Shown piece by piece: positions 14,491-22,749 of a stretch of DNA of 36,891 bases. How positions within the stretch are numbered: position 1 is the stretch's first letter; each line of letters opens with the position of its first letter. Both the position numbers and the translations under genes were made by a program. The notes under the pieces were generated by a model. That model had not been told where the DNA came from, did not search any database, and was given only the letters and a program-made list of their open reading frames with translations. Source of the DNA: Alphaproteobacteria bacterium (GTDB lineage Bacteria > Pseudomonadota > Alphaproteobacteria > GCA-2731375); the NCBI GenBank assembly GCA_016869175.1, contig VGEV01000019.1:1-36891 (forward strand), written 5' to 3'.

Positions 14491-16394
14491 GACCGCGCCG
14501 CTGTCTTGCCGCCTGGCTGCTGCTGGGCCTGGCCTGCGGGGTGCCGGCGGAAGCGGGCGGCTATGTCGAGGTTCCCTCGTTGCAGGCCCAGGTCGAGTCT
14601 GGCGCCTTGCCGCCGGTATCGGAGCGGTTGCCGCAACTCCCGGCGTTGGCCCGCTTCGTTGGCGAAGGGCGCGGGATGGGGCAGCATGGCGGCGAGCTGC
14701 GCACGCTGATCGGCCGGGCCAAGGACGTGCGCATGCTGGTGGTCTATGGCTACGCGCGGCTTGTGGCCTATGACGAGTCGTTCGACCTGGTTCCCGACAT
14801 CCTGGCCGATTTCGAGAGCCATGAGGATCGCGCCTTCACGCTGCGCCTCAGGCCTGGCCACCGCTGGTCGGACGGCCAGCCGTTCACCGCCGAGGACATC
14901 CGCTATTGGTGGGAGGATGTCGCCAACAACAAGGAGCTGTCGCCGGCCGGACCGCCGCCGGAAATGCTGGTCGCGGGCAAGCCGCCGCAATTCGAGCTGT
15001 TGGATGCGACCACCGTGCGCTTCACCTGGCCGGCGCCCAACGCGTCCTTCCTGCCGCGCCAGGCCAGCGCCTCGCCGCTGTTCATCTACCGGCCCGCGCA
15101 TTATCTGAAGCAGTTCCATGCCCGCTTCGCCGAGCCGGACAGGCTGGCCCGCGCGGTCAAGGAGCGCCGCGTGCGCAACTGGGCCGCGCTGCATAACCGG
15201 CTGGACAATCTCTATGACTTCGACAATCCCGATCTGCCCACCTTGCAGCCGTGGTCGAACCGCACCGCGCCGCCGGCGACACGGTTTGTCGCCGAACGCA
15301 ATCCCTTCTACCACCGGGTGGACGAGGCCGGCCGGCAACTGCCCTATCTCGACCGGGTGATCATGAACGTGGCGGACGCCAAGCTGATTCCGGCCAAGAC
15401 CGGGGCGGGCGAGACCGACCTGCAGGCCCGCGGCCTGGCCTTCAACAACTACACCTTCCTGCGCGACAACGAGGAACGCAGCGGTTTTCGCACCCACCTC
15501 TGGCGCACCGCCAAGGGCGCGCACGTGGCGCTGTTCCCCAATCTCAACGTCAACGACCCGGTCTGGCGCCAGCTCATCCGCGATGTGCGCTTCCGCCGCG
15601 CGCTGAGCCTGGCGGTGGATCGGCCGATCATCAACCGCTCGCTCTATTTCGGACTGGCGCTCGCCGGCAACAACACCGTGCTGCCGGGCAGCCAGCTGTT
15701 CAAGCCGGACTACCAGACGCGCTGGGCGGGGTTCGACCCGGACGCCGCCAACCGGCTGCTGGACGAACTCGGCTTGCGCAAGCGCAACCGCGAGGGCGCG
15801 CGGCTGCTGCCGGATGGTCGGCCGCTGGAAATCGTCATCGAGACCGCCGGCGAGGACACCGAGCAGACCGACGTGCTGGAATTGGTGCGCGAATCCTGGT
15901 CCGAGATCGGCGTCAAGGTCTTCGCCAAGCCAACCCAGCGCGAAGTGTTCCGCAACCGTGTCTTCTCGGGCGCCACGGTGATGGCGGTGTGGAGCGGCTA
16001 CGAAAACGGGCTCTGCACGCCGGACATGAACCCGCAGGAACTTGCCCCGACTTCGCAGCAGCAATTGCAATGGCCCAAATGGGGCCAGTATGCCGAATCC
16101 GGCGGGAAGCAGGGCGAAGCGCCCGACCTGCCGGAAGCGATCCGGCTGGCCGAGCTGGCGACGGCCTGGCTTGCGGCCGGCAGCGTCGCCGAGCGCCGCC
16201 GGATCTGGCACGAGATGCTGGAGATCCACGCCGACCAGGCGTTCAGCATCGGCATTGTCTCTGGCGTCAAGCAGCCGGTCGCGGCGCGGACCAATCTGCG
16301 CAATCTGCCCGAGGAGGGCGTCTATAACTGGGATCCCGGTGCGCATTTCGGGCTCTACCGTCCCGACACCTTCTGGCTCGACGGGCGCGGCTGA
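14487..16394 (+). CDS. Periplasmic substrate-binding protein, family 5 (peptide/oligosaccharide type)
   Basis: This 635-aa protein has a signal peptide (CLAAWLLLGLACGVPAEA, cleavage near residue 24) and the SBP_bac_5 body. Recognisable pieces are LRPGHRWSDGQPFTAEDIRYW early on, and DVRFRRALSLAVDRPIIN in the middle with the family's central motif. It is longer than DppA-like proteins (~530), as in YejA and in oligosaccharide-binding members. It captures the ligand for the permeases at 16399 and 17421. The GTG at 14487 overlaps the ATPase stop. Peptides, murein peptides or oligosaccharides are all possible ligands; the glycan-enzyme context favours a saccharide but does not prove it. Confidence 0.88.
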   Translation: MRPRRCLAAWLLLGLACGVPAEAGGYVEVPSLQAQVESGALPPVSERLPQLPALARFVGEGRGMGQHGGELRTLIGRAKDVRMLVVYGYARLVAYDESFDLVPDILADFESHEDRAFTLRLRPGHRWSDGQPFTAEDIRYWWEDVANNKELSPAGPPPEMLVAGKPPQFELLDATTVRFTWPAPNASFLPRQASASPLFIYRPAHYLKQFHARFAEPDRLARAVKERRVRNWAALHNRLDNLYDFDNPDLPTLQPWSNRTAPPATRFVAERNPFYHRVDEAGRQLPYLDRVIMNVADAKLIPAKTGAGETDLQARGLAFNNYTFLRDNEERSGFRTHLWRTAKGAHVALFPNLNVNDPVWRQLIRDVRFRRALSLAVDRPIINRSLYFGLALAGNNTVLPGSQLFKPDYQTRWAGFDPDAANRLLDELGLRKRNREGARLLPDGRPLEIVIETAGEDTEQTDVLELVRESWSEIGVKVFAKPTQREVFRNRVFSGATVMAVWSGYENGLCTPDMNPQELAPTSQQQLQWPKWGQYAESGGKQGEAPDLPEAIRLAELATAWLAAGSVAERRRIWHEMLEIHADQAFSIGIVSGVKQPVAARTNLRNLPEEGVYNWDPGAHFGLYRPDTFWLDGRG

Positions 16395-16398
16395 AGCG

Positions 16399-17424
16399 AT
16401 GCTCACCTACCTGGTCCAGCGCTTCCTGATCATGATCCCGACGCTGCTGGTGATCAGCGTTATCACCTTCATCATCATCCAGCTTCCGCCCGGCGACTAT
16501 CTGTCCAACCAGATGGAGGAGCTGCGGGCGCAAGGCGACACGGCGGCGCTGGAGAAGATTGACTTTCTGCGCAAGGAATACGGCCTCGACCGGCCGCTCC
16601 TGGAACAATATGCCATCTGGCTCGGCATCTGGCCGGGCGACAACGGCTTCTCCGGCGTGCTGCAAGGCGATTTCGGCTGGTCGTTCGAGTATCAGCGCCC
16701 GGTCAACGAGGTGGTCGGCGAGCGCATGCTGCTGTCGTTCGTGCTCAATTTCCACGTCGTGCTGTTCACCTATCTCGTCGCCTTCCCGATCGGTGTCTAC
16801 ACGGCGATCCGGCAATACAGTCTGTCCGACTACACGATGACGCTGGTCGGCTATCTCGGCCTGGCCACGCCCAACTTCCTGCTGGCGCTGATCCTGCTCT
16901 GGCTGACCAACCGCTATTTCGGCGTGTCGATCGGCGGCCTGATGGACGAGCAGTATATCGGCCAGCCGTGGAGCTGGGCCAAGCTTGTCTCGGTCATGCA
17001 GCACCTGGCCATACCGGTCATCGTGATCGGCACCTCGGGCACCGCCGCCATGATCCGTCGGCTGCGCGCCAATCTGCTGGACGAGTTGCAGAAGCAGTAT
17101 GTCGTCACCGCCCGCGCCAAGGGCCTGCCGCGCCGGCGGGCCTTGATCAAGTATCCCTTGCGCATGGCGCTCAACCCGTTCATCGCCGATATCGGCAACC
17201 TGTTGCCGCAGATGATCTCGGGCTCCGCCATCGTCGCCGTGGTGATGTCGCTGCCGACCTCGGGCCCGATGCTGGTGCATGCGTTGCAGAGCCAGGACCA
17301 GTATCTGGCCGGCTCGTTCCTGTTGTTCCTGTCCTGCCTGACGGTGGCCGGCATGTTCCTGTCGGATGTCGCGCTGGCCGTGCTCGATCCCCGCATCCGC
17401 ATGGGCGCCGAAGCGCAACGATGA
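16399..17424 (+). CDS. ABC importer permease, DppB-like
   Basis: This 341-aa inner-membrane protein starts LTYLVQRFLIMIPTLLVISV, followed by IQLPPGDYL, the classic first transmembrane segment of DppB-like permeases. FGWSFEYQRPVNEVVGER precedes the core. The coupling-loop motif lies near QKQYVVTARAKGLPRRRALI, where it docks on the ATPase. About six membrane segments are visible. The region around residues 30-70 carries an extra segment that I associate with oligosaccharide members of this permease class. The ATG follows the binding-protein stop by 4 bp and the stop overlaps the next start. Confidence 0.9.
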   Translation: MLTYLVQRFLIMIPTLLVISVITFIIIQLPPGDYLSNQMEELRAQGDTAALEKIDFLRKEYGLDRPLLEQYAIWLGIWPGDNGFSGVLQGDFGWSFEYQRPVNEVVGERMLLSFVLNFHVVLFTYLVAFPIGVYTAIRQYSLSDYTMTLVGYLGLATPNFLLALILLWLTNRYFGVSIGGLMDEQYIGQPWSWAKLVSVMQHLAIPVIVIGTSGTAAMIRRLRANLLDELQKQYVVTARAKGLPRRRALIKYPLRMALNPFIADIGNLLPQMISGSAIVAVVMSLPTSGPMLVHALQSQDQYLAGSFLLFLSCLTVAGMFLSDVALAVLDPRIRMGAEAQR

Positions 17425-18584
17425 ACGCGGTGCCGCCCGCCAGCCCGCGCTGGGTCAGCCCGGATCCGTTCGATCCGTATTCCGTCGAGCGCCTGACGCC
17501 CGAGCAGGAGCGCTTTTATCTCGCCTCGGCCGGCCGGCTGATGTGGTGGAAGTTCCGCCGCCACAAGGTGGCGGTGGTGGCGGCGGCGTTCCTGATCGTT
17601 CTCTATTTCGCCGTCGCCTTCGCCGAATTCGCCGCGCCCTATCCGCTGGCCAAACGGCACGCGGACCACATCTACGCGCCGCCGCAAGGCGTGCACCTGT
17701 TCCACGAAGGCAGCTTCGTCGGTCCCTTTGTCTATCCCTACGCCGCCAAATTGGAACTGCGCACGCTGCGCTGGATCTATGAACAGGACCCCAGCCGGCC
17801 GCAGCCGCTGCGCTTCTTCTGTCTCGGCGACCGCTATGCCTTCTGGGGTCTGGTCGAGATGCGTTTCCATCTGTTCTGCCCGCCGACCGACGGCACCGTC
17901 TTCCTGCTCGGCACCGACCGGCTGGGCCGCGACATCTTCAGCCGCATCATTTATGGCGGACGCATCTCGCTGACCGTCGGCCTGGTCGGCATCGCCATCA
18001 GCTTCGTCATCGCCATGACGCTGGGCGGCCTCGCCGGCTATTACGGCGGCTGGACCGACAACGTGGTGCAGCGGCTGATCGAGATGATCCGCTCGTTCCC
18101 CGAACTGCCGCTGTGGATGGCCTTGTCGGCTGCCCTGCCCGTCACCTGGAGCCCGCTGGCGGTGTTCTTCGGCATCACGGTGATCCTGGGCCTGCTGGAC
18201 TGGCCGGGCCTGGCGCGCGCCGTGCGCTCCAAGCTCTTGTCCCTGCGCGAGGAGGATTTCGCCACCGCCGCGCGCCTGATGGGGGCCAGCCCCGGCCGCA
18301 TCATCCGCCGCCATCTGCTGCCCAATTTCATGAGCCACATCATCGCCAGCCTGACGCTGTCGATCCCCTCGATGATCCTGGGCGAGACGGCGCTGTCCTT
18401 CCTGGGGCTGGGCCTCAGGCCGCCGATCACCTCGTGGGGCGTGCTTCTGAACGAAGCGCAGAACATCAACGCCGTGGCGGTCTATCCCTGGCTGATCCTG
18501 CCGATGGCGCCGGTCATCCTGACCGTGCTCGCCTTCAACTTCCTGGGCGACGGCCTGAGGGACGCCGCGGATCCCTACAAATAG
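17421..18584 (+). CDS. ABC importer permease, DppC-like
   Basis: This 387-aa protein is the second permease. It has an N-terminal cytoplasmic part, a first span at about 50-72, then a long ~120-residue periplasmic segment before FLLGTDRLGRDIFSRIIYGG, the family's conserved motif. The coupling loop is at EEDFATAARLMGASPGRII, and the C-terminus has NFLGDGLRDAADPY, typical of DppC. The long insert is larger than in DppC (~300 aa) and suggests a special ligand or partner. It is the last gene of the chain; 18585-18652 holds the arsenic promoter. No clear terminator was found after it. Confidence 0.9.
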   Translation: MNAVPPASPRWVSPDPFDPYSVERLTPEQERFYLASAGRLMWWKFRRHKVAVVAAAFLIVLYFAVAFAEFAAPYPLAKRHADHIYAPPQGVHLFHEGSFVGPFVYPYAAKLELRTLRWIYEQDPSRPQPLRFFCLGDRYAFWGLVEMRFHLFCPPTDGTVFLLGTDRLGRDIFSRIIYGGRISLTVGLVGIAISFVIAMTLGGLAGYYGGWTDNVVQRLIEMIRSFPELPLWMALSAALPVTWSPLAVFFGITVILGLLDWPGLARAVRSKLLSLREEDFATAARLMGASPGRIIRRHLLPNFMSHIIASLTLSIPSMILGETALSFLGLGLRPPITSWGVLLNEAQNINAVAVYPWLILPMAPVILTVLAFNFLGDGLRDAADPYK

Positions 18585-18617
18585 CCCGACGACCTTGCGG
18601 CGCCGGCGCGACGGGGC

Positions 18618-18650
18618 TTGACACGCTTCGATAGTTCGACAATATTCGAA
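18618..18650 (+). promoter_or_regulatory. arsR promoter with overlapping operator
   Basis: TTGACA (18618-18623, perfect -35) is followed by a 17-bp spacer and AATATT (18641-18646) as -10. TTCGA at 18635-18639 and TCGAA at 18646-18650 form an inverted repeat across the -10, and another TTCGA occurs at 18627-18631. That is where an ArsR repressor would bind. Predicted transcription start is at or within a base or two of the ATG at 18653. Confidence 0.7.
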
Positions 18651-18652
18651 CA

Positions 18653-19012
18653 ATGGAACCAACACAGGCGATCGCTGCCTTGGGCGCGCTGGCGCAGGAC
18701 ACCCGGCTGGCGCTCTACCGCCTGCTGGTCGAGGCGGGGCCGCAGGGCCTGCCGGCCGGCGCCATCGCCGGGCGCCTGGCGGTGCCGCCAACCACCTTGT
18801 CCTTCCATCTCAACCTGTTGCGCCAGGCCGGGCTGATCGATTTCCGCCGGCAGGGCCGGACGCTGATCTACGCCGCGCGCTTCGCCCAGATGAACGCGCT
18901 GATCGGCTATCTGACGGAGAATTGCTGCCGCGCCGGCGATTGCGGCAGCCAATGCCAACCCCTAGGCGAAGGAGAGAGCCATGCAACGCCTGCACGTGCA
19001 CGTGTCGGTTGA
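18653..19012 (+). CDS. arsR: ArsR-family metalloid-responsive repressor
   Basis: This 119-aa winged-helix protein has the ArsR/SmtB recognition region VPPTTLSFHLNLLRQAGLID (residues 44-63) and the wing RRQGRTLIYA. Cysteines 91, 92, 97 and 101 after the last helix (ENCCRAGDCGSQC) form a likely As(III) site. Arsenite binding would release it from the operator overlapping its own promoter. The last 32 bp overlap the arsI start; the final ~15 residues past Cys101 may be non-essential. It is the first gene of an arsR-arsI-aqpS operon. Confidence 0.88.
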   Translation: MEPTQAIAALGALAQDTRLALYRLLVEAGPQGLPAGAIAGRLAVPPTTLSFHLNLLRQAGLIDFRRQGRTLIYAARFAQMNALIGYLTENCCRAGDCGSQCQPLGEGESHATPARARVG

Positions 19013-19439
19013 CGATCTTGCCCGCTCGATCGGCTTCTATTCCACGCTGTTCGGCGTGGCGCCGAGCGTGCTGAAGGACGACTACGCCAAGTGGATGCTG
19101 GACGATCCGCGGGTCAATTTCGCGATCTCGCGCACCGGCCGCGAGACGGGGCTCGACCACCTGGGCATCCAGGTGGAAAGGCCGGAGGAACTGGCGGCGG
19201 TGGCCGGCCGCCTGAAGGCCGCGCACGAAGCCGTCATGGAGCAGCAACAGGCGGTGTGCTGCTATGCCCGCTCGGACAAGGCCTGGAGCATGGATCCGCA
19301 GGGCGTGAGCTGGGAAACCTTCCTGACGCATGGTCAGGCCACCACCTATGGCCCGGACCATGCGCCGGCCATGCCGAAGGTTGAGGCCAAGGAAGCGGCC
19401 GGCGCCTGCTGCGCGCCCAGCTGTTGCGCACCGGCCTGA
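18981..19439 (+). CDS. arsI: ArsI/CadI-family VOC metalloenzyme, probable C-As lyase
   Basis: This 152-aa vicinal-oxygen-chelate protein matches ArsI, which cleaves the carbon-arsenic bond of trivalent methyl- and aryl-arsenicals to release As(III). Candidate Fe ligands are His5 (or His7), His60 and Glu112, and the substrate-binding cysteine pair is Cys93-Cys94 (AVCCYAR). These fall within a few positions of those in characterised ArsI. An additional Cys-rich tail, CC at 143-144 and 148-149, could bind metal or pass arsenite on. RBS AAGGAGAG lies upstream of the ATG. CadI-type annotation is an alternative, but the Cys pair and arsR partner favour ArsI. Confidence 0.82.
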   Translation: MQRLHVHVSVDDLARSIGFYSTLFGVAPSVLKDDYAKWMLDDPRVNFAISRTGRETGLDHLGIQVERPEELAAVAGRLKAAHEAVMEQQQAVCCYARSDKAWSMDPQGVSWETFLTHGQATTYGPDHAPAMPKVEAKEAAGACCAPSCCAPA

Positions 19440-19457
19440 GCCGGCGCCGCCTGACAC

Positions 19458-20132
19458 ATGCCGCCCGACCTGGCGCGGCGCCTGGGCGCGGAATATCTCG
19501 GTACCTTGCTGCTGGTGGCGACCGTGGTCGGCTCCGGCATCATGGCCGAGCGCCTGGCGCACGGCAACGACGCCATCGCGCTGCTGGCCAATACCGGCGC
19601 CACGGTGGCGGTGCTGGCGGTGCTGATTCTCAGCTTCGGGCCGCAATCGGGCGCCCATTTCAACCCGGCCGTGAGCCTGGCGATGGCGGCCTGCCGCGAA
19701 CAGCCCTGGCGGGACGTGCCGGGCTATGTGGGCGCGCAGGTCGCGGGCGGCCTCTGCGGCACCTGGCTGGCGCATGCCATGTTCGCCCTGCTGCTGCTGC
19801 AGGCTTCGACCAAGATCCGCAGCGGCCCCTCGCAATGGCTGGCGGAACTCGTCGCCACCTTCGGCCTGCTGCTGACCATTCGCGCGGTGTCGCGCAACCG
19901 GCCCGCGGCCGTGCCCTATGCCGTCGCGCTGTGGATCGGCGCCGCCTACTGGTTCACCGCCTCCACCTCGTTCGCCAACCCGGCGGTCACGCTGGCCCGC
20001 GCCTTTTCCGACAGCTTCGCCGGCATTCGTCCCGCCGACGCGCCGGGCTTCGTCCTGGCGCAACTGGCCGGCGCCGGGCTGGCGATCGCGGGTTCGCGCT
20101 GGCTCTATCGGAACATCAATCCGGCAAGCTGA
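19458..20132 (+). CDS. aqpS: Aquaporin-family channel, probable arsenite channel AqpS
   Basis: This 224-aa protein has the MIP duplication with two NPA boxes: HFNPAV (Asn69-Ala71) and FANPAVTLAR (Asn174-Ala176, Arg181 as filter arginine). Six membrane segments are visible. In alphaproteobacteria such channels in ars operons (AqpS) let As(III) leave the cell along its gradient. Here it would dispose of arsenite released by ArsI. No arsB, acr3, arsC or arsM lies in the window, so export depends on this channel or on genes elsewhere. Its end overlaps the convergent caspase-like gene by 17 bp. Confidence 0.85.
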   Translation: MPPDLARRLGAEYLGTLLLVATVVGSGIMAERLAHGNDAIALLANTGATVAVLAVLILSFGPQSGAHFNPAVSLAMAACREQPWRDVPGYVGAQVAGGLCGTWLAHAMFALLLLQASTKIRSGPSQWLAELVATFGLLLTIRAVSRNRPAAVPYAVALWIGAAYWFTASTSFANPAVTLARAFSDSFAGIRPADAPGFVLAQLAGAGLAIAGSRWLYRNINPAS

Positions 20133-21867
20133 GCGCCACGCGGAAACCCTGGTAGTCGAACGGCCCGCCCACCTCGCGTTCCAGCACCGTCACCGTTTCC
20201 GGTGAGTGCGCCCACGAGCCGCCGCGGGCGACGTGCCTGGTGCAATCGCCGGTCACCCGCGGCCGGCCGGTGCGCGGCGCGCCGACGTAATTGGGGTTCC
20301 AGCAGTCCTCCACCCATTCCGCCACGTTGCCCAGCAGGTTGAAGACCCCGAAGGCGTTCACCGGATAGCTGGCGACCGGCGCCGTCCAGGAAAAGCCGTC
20401 GTTGCACTCGGCCGGCAGCCAGTCGAAATCGGCCGCCTCGTAGCTGGCCTGGTCGTGCGCGTTGGCATGCTGGCAGAGCGCCTCCGCGACCATGCCGAAC
20501 GGCCGCTGCTCCTTGCTGCCGGCGCGCGCGACATATTCCCATTCGGCCTCGCTCGGCAGCCGATAGGGATGGCCGGTCTTCTCGGCCAGCTAGGCGACAT
20601 AGGCCTTGGCGCTCTCCCAGGCAATGCAGGCGGCCGGTTCATCCGCTTCCTGCTCGTAGCCCGGGTTGCGCCAGTGCATGGACTCGTTGCTGGCATATTC
20701 GGGCCGCACATAGCGCTTGCAGCCGCCCGCCACCGGCCGCTTGGTGGCGGCGACGAAGGCGGCGTATTCCGAGCGCGTCACCTCGCAGCGGCCGATGGCC
20801 AGGCGCTTGTCGATCGTCACCTCGCGTTCCGGCGCCTCGAACGTGGCGCTCTGGTTCGGCCGCTTCGGGCCGCCCATGGTGAACTTGCCGGCCGGCACCA
20901 CCACCATTTCCGGGCATTCGGCGCAGTCGCGGAAGGTGGCGCCGACGTCGCCCGGCAACGGCACGCGCAGCACGGGCGCCGGGGCCGCCGCCGGCCGCGA
21001 GGGTGCCCGCGTCTCGCCGGCGCCGGTGGGCGCTGGCGCGGCAGCGGCGACCACTGTGCCCTTGGGCACGAAGATGAAGTCGCCGCCTTCGTGGTCGGCC
21101 AGGCAGATGTCGGCGTATTGCGGCGTCTGTTCGGCGTTCAGCACGACCTTCTGTCGCAGCCGCTGGAACAGGCCAGCCGCCTCCAGCAGCTCGTCGTTCT
21201 CGCTGAGCGCGCCCAGAAAGGCATTGGCGAACACCGAATGGCCGCCGGCGCCCTGGTCGGTGACCGGCTCCAGGCCGCCCGAGACCATCGCCGTCCGCGC
21301 CCGCCTCTGCGTCATCCGTCGCAGCCATTCCGTGCGCTCGCCGCCGGTCTTGGGCTGCACGTTGGCGTCGCGCACCAGCGCGCCCGACTAGCAGCTATCT
21401 GCCACCACCAGCACATGCTTGGCGGCCATCGCCTTGACCCGGCGCGACAGGTCCTCGGTGGCGATCCATTTCAGGTCGTCGTCCTCGGCCGAATCGACCG
21501 GCACCCAGAAGCCGGTATTGGTCTGCCGGTCGATGGTGCCGTGCCCGGCGTAATAGATCAGCAGGTTGTCTTCCGCCGTGAGCTCCGCGCGCAGGCGGTT
21601 CAGCTCGCCCAGGATCTGCTCGCGCGTGGCGTTGGTCAGCAGCTTGACCTTGAAGCCGTAGCGTTCGCCGAGCAGTCGCGCGGTCGCCTCGGCATCGGCT
21701 ACGGCGGTCTTCAGCTTGGACAGATGCTGGTAATCGTTGTTGCCGATCACCAGCGCGTGGAACGGGCCGAATGCCAGCGCATCTTCCTGCGCGGCGCGGC
21801 CGGGCGACAGTCCAAGCAGCAGCGCCAACAGACCTGCCGCGGCAAGTGTCGACCAACGCATCCTCAC
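20116..21867 (-). pseudogene. Secreted caspase-like (C14)/formylglycine-enzyme-like fusion interrupted by two amber codons
   Basis: One continuous 584-codon frame with two in-frame TAG codons. Residues 1-26 are a signal peptide. Residues ~33-250 are a caspase-like domain with His109 (YYAGHG) and Cys159 (VADSC). Codon 160 (21390-21388) is TAG where the family has an aromatic residue in DSC-x-SG. After a Pro/Ala-rich linker (about 270-295) a SUMF1/FGE-like domain runs to the end, with LPSEAEWEYVARAG, NLLGNVAEWVEDCW, RHVARGGSW and YQGFRVAL. Codon 426 (20592-20590) is TAG where a Trp is expected (AYVA-x-LAEKTG). No frameshift is seen and codon choice stays typical. Recent decay, sequence error and amber read-through are all open. 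Last gene of the response-regulator operon. Confidence 0.75.
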
Positions 21868-21904
21868 CTCTCCCTGGCTGCTCCGCGCAGTCTACGCCAC
21901 GCTC

Positions 21905-22741
21905 TCAGGTCTTGCGCAACCACAGGCTGGCGGCGTGCGCGCCCGGCTTGGCCGGCAGCCGCGCCACCACCGAACGCTGCACTGCCTCGCCAGCGCGGGT
22001 GAGCAGGTAATGGCTGGCGAACTCGACCCGCCAGTTGCCGGCCAGCAGCATCGGCAGAATCGCGTTCTGCTCGTTGTAGCCGCGCCACCACCAGGCCGCC
22101 GGATAATCGTCGGGCAGGAAGACATCGTGCAGGTGCACGAACACGCCGCTCGCCAATTCCGGCAACAGGCGAGACAGCAGCAGATCGACGTCGCTGCCCG
22201 GCATCAGGATGTGGCTTGAATCGATCACCAGCATGTCGCCGGCGCTGAGGCTGGCGAGCCGCGGCAGATCGGCCTCGCCCAGCGTGCGCCGATGCAGCGT
22301 CACCGGCAGGCCGGCAAGATCGGCCCGGGGCGCGGGATCGATCGCCTCGATGGCGGTGCGCGTCAGTCCGCCATCGCGCGCCGCGCGCACCAGGAAGCGC
22401 GTCGAATGGCCGGATCCGACCTCGACGATGCGCGCCGGCCGCTGTTCGCGCACCAGCGTATAAAGCATGGCCGCGTCCAGCGTCGGGAACCAGTCCTGAT
22501 CGAAGCGAGGCTCCGGCGCCGGGCCGGCGATGGCAGCGAGATCGATGCCATAGCCTTCGACGGCGGCTAGCCGAGCGCGCATCGTGGGCTCGGCGCGCTT
22601 GAACAGGCGTTCGGCCGCGCTCACCGCCGGCAGCGGCCGCGGCGGCTGCAACCCGGCATAGCGATAAGGAATGAAGAAGCCGCGCGGCCGACCGAACAGC
22701 GTCGCGAGCCCCAGTGCGAAGCGACGCAGCGTCGCGCGCAT
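21905..22741 (-). CDS. Class I SAM-dependent methyltransferase-like protein
   Basis: This 278-aa protein has motif I IVEVGSGHSTRFLVRAA, an acidic strand at AIEAIDPAPR, and LVIDSSHILMPGSDVDLLL as the later acidic motif. HDVFLPDDYP near the C-terminus resembles Methyltransf_24-type proteins, which modify sugars or small molecules. I chose the ATG at 22741, 9 bp beyond the hydrolase stop; longer in-frame starts would overlap the neighbour with unlikely composition. It lies between the metallo-hydrolase and the caspase-like gene, with 37 bp to the latter. Confidence 0.75.
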   Translation of the reverse strand: MRATLRRFALGLATLFGRPRGFFIPYRYAGLQPPRPLPAVSAAERLFKRAEPTMRARLAAVEGYGIDLAAIAGPAPEPRFDQDWFPTLDAAMLYTLVREQRPARIVEVGSGHSTRFLVRAARDGGLTRTAIEAIDPAPRADLAGLPVTLHRRTLGEADLPRLASLSAGDMLVIDSSHILMPGSDVDLLLSRLLPELASGVFVHLHDVFLPDDYPAAWWWRGYNEQNAILPMLLAGNWRVEFASHYLLTRAGEAVQRSVVARLPAKPGAHAASLWLRKT

Positions 22742-22749
22742 GGCCGCCG

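Noticed and set aside
12397-16406. Very long minus-strand open frames opposite the importer genes
   Set aside because: No recognisable domain and His/Gln/Arg-rich composition; the plus-strand genes carry Walker motifs and permease patterns.
20116-21867. Genome-wide reassignment of TAG to an amino acid
   Set aside because: Several intact genes in the window, including pip, leuS and two glycosyltransferases, end in TAG at expected positions, so a general code change does not fit; only local read-through remains possible.
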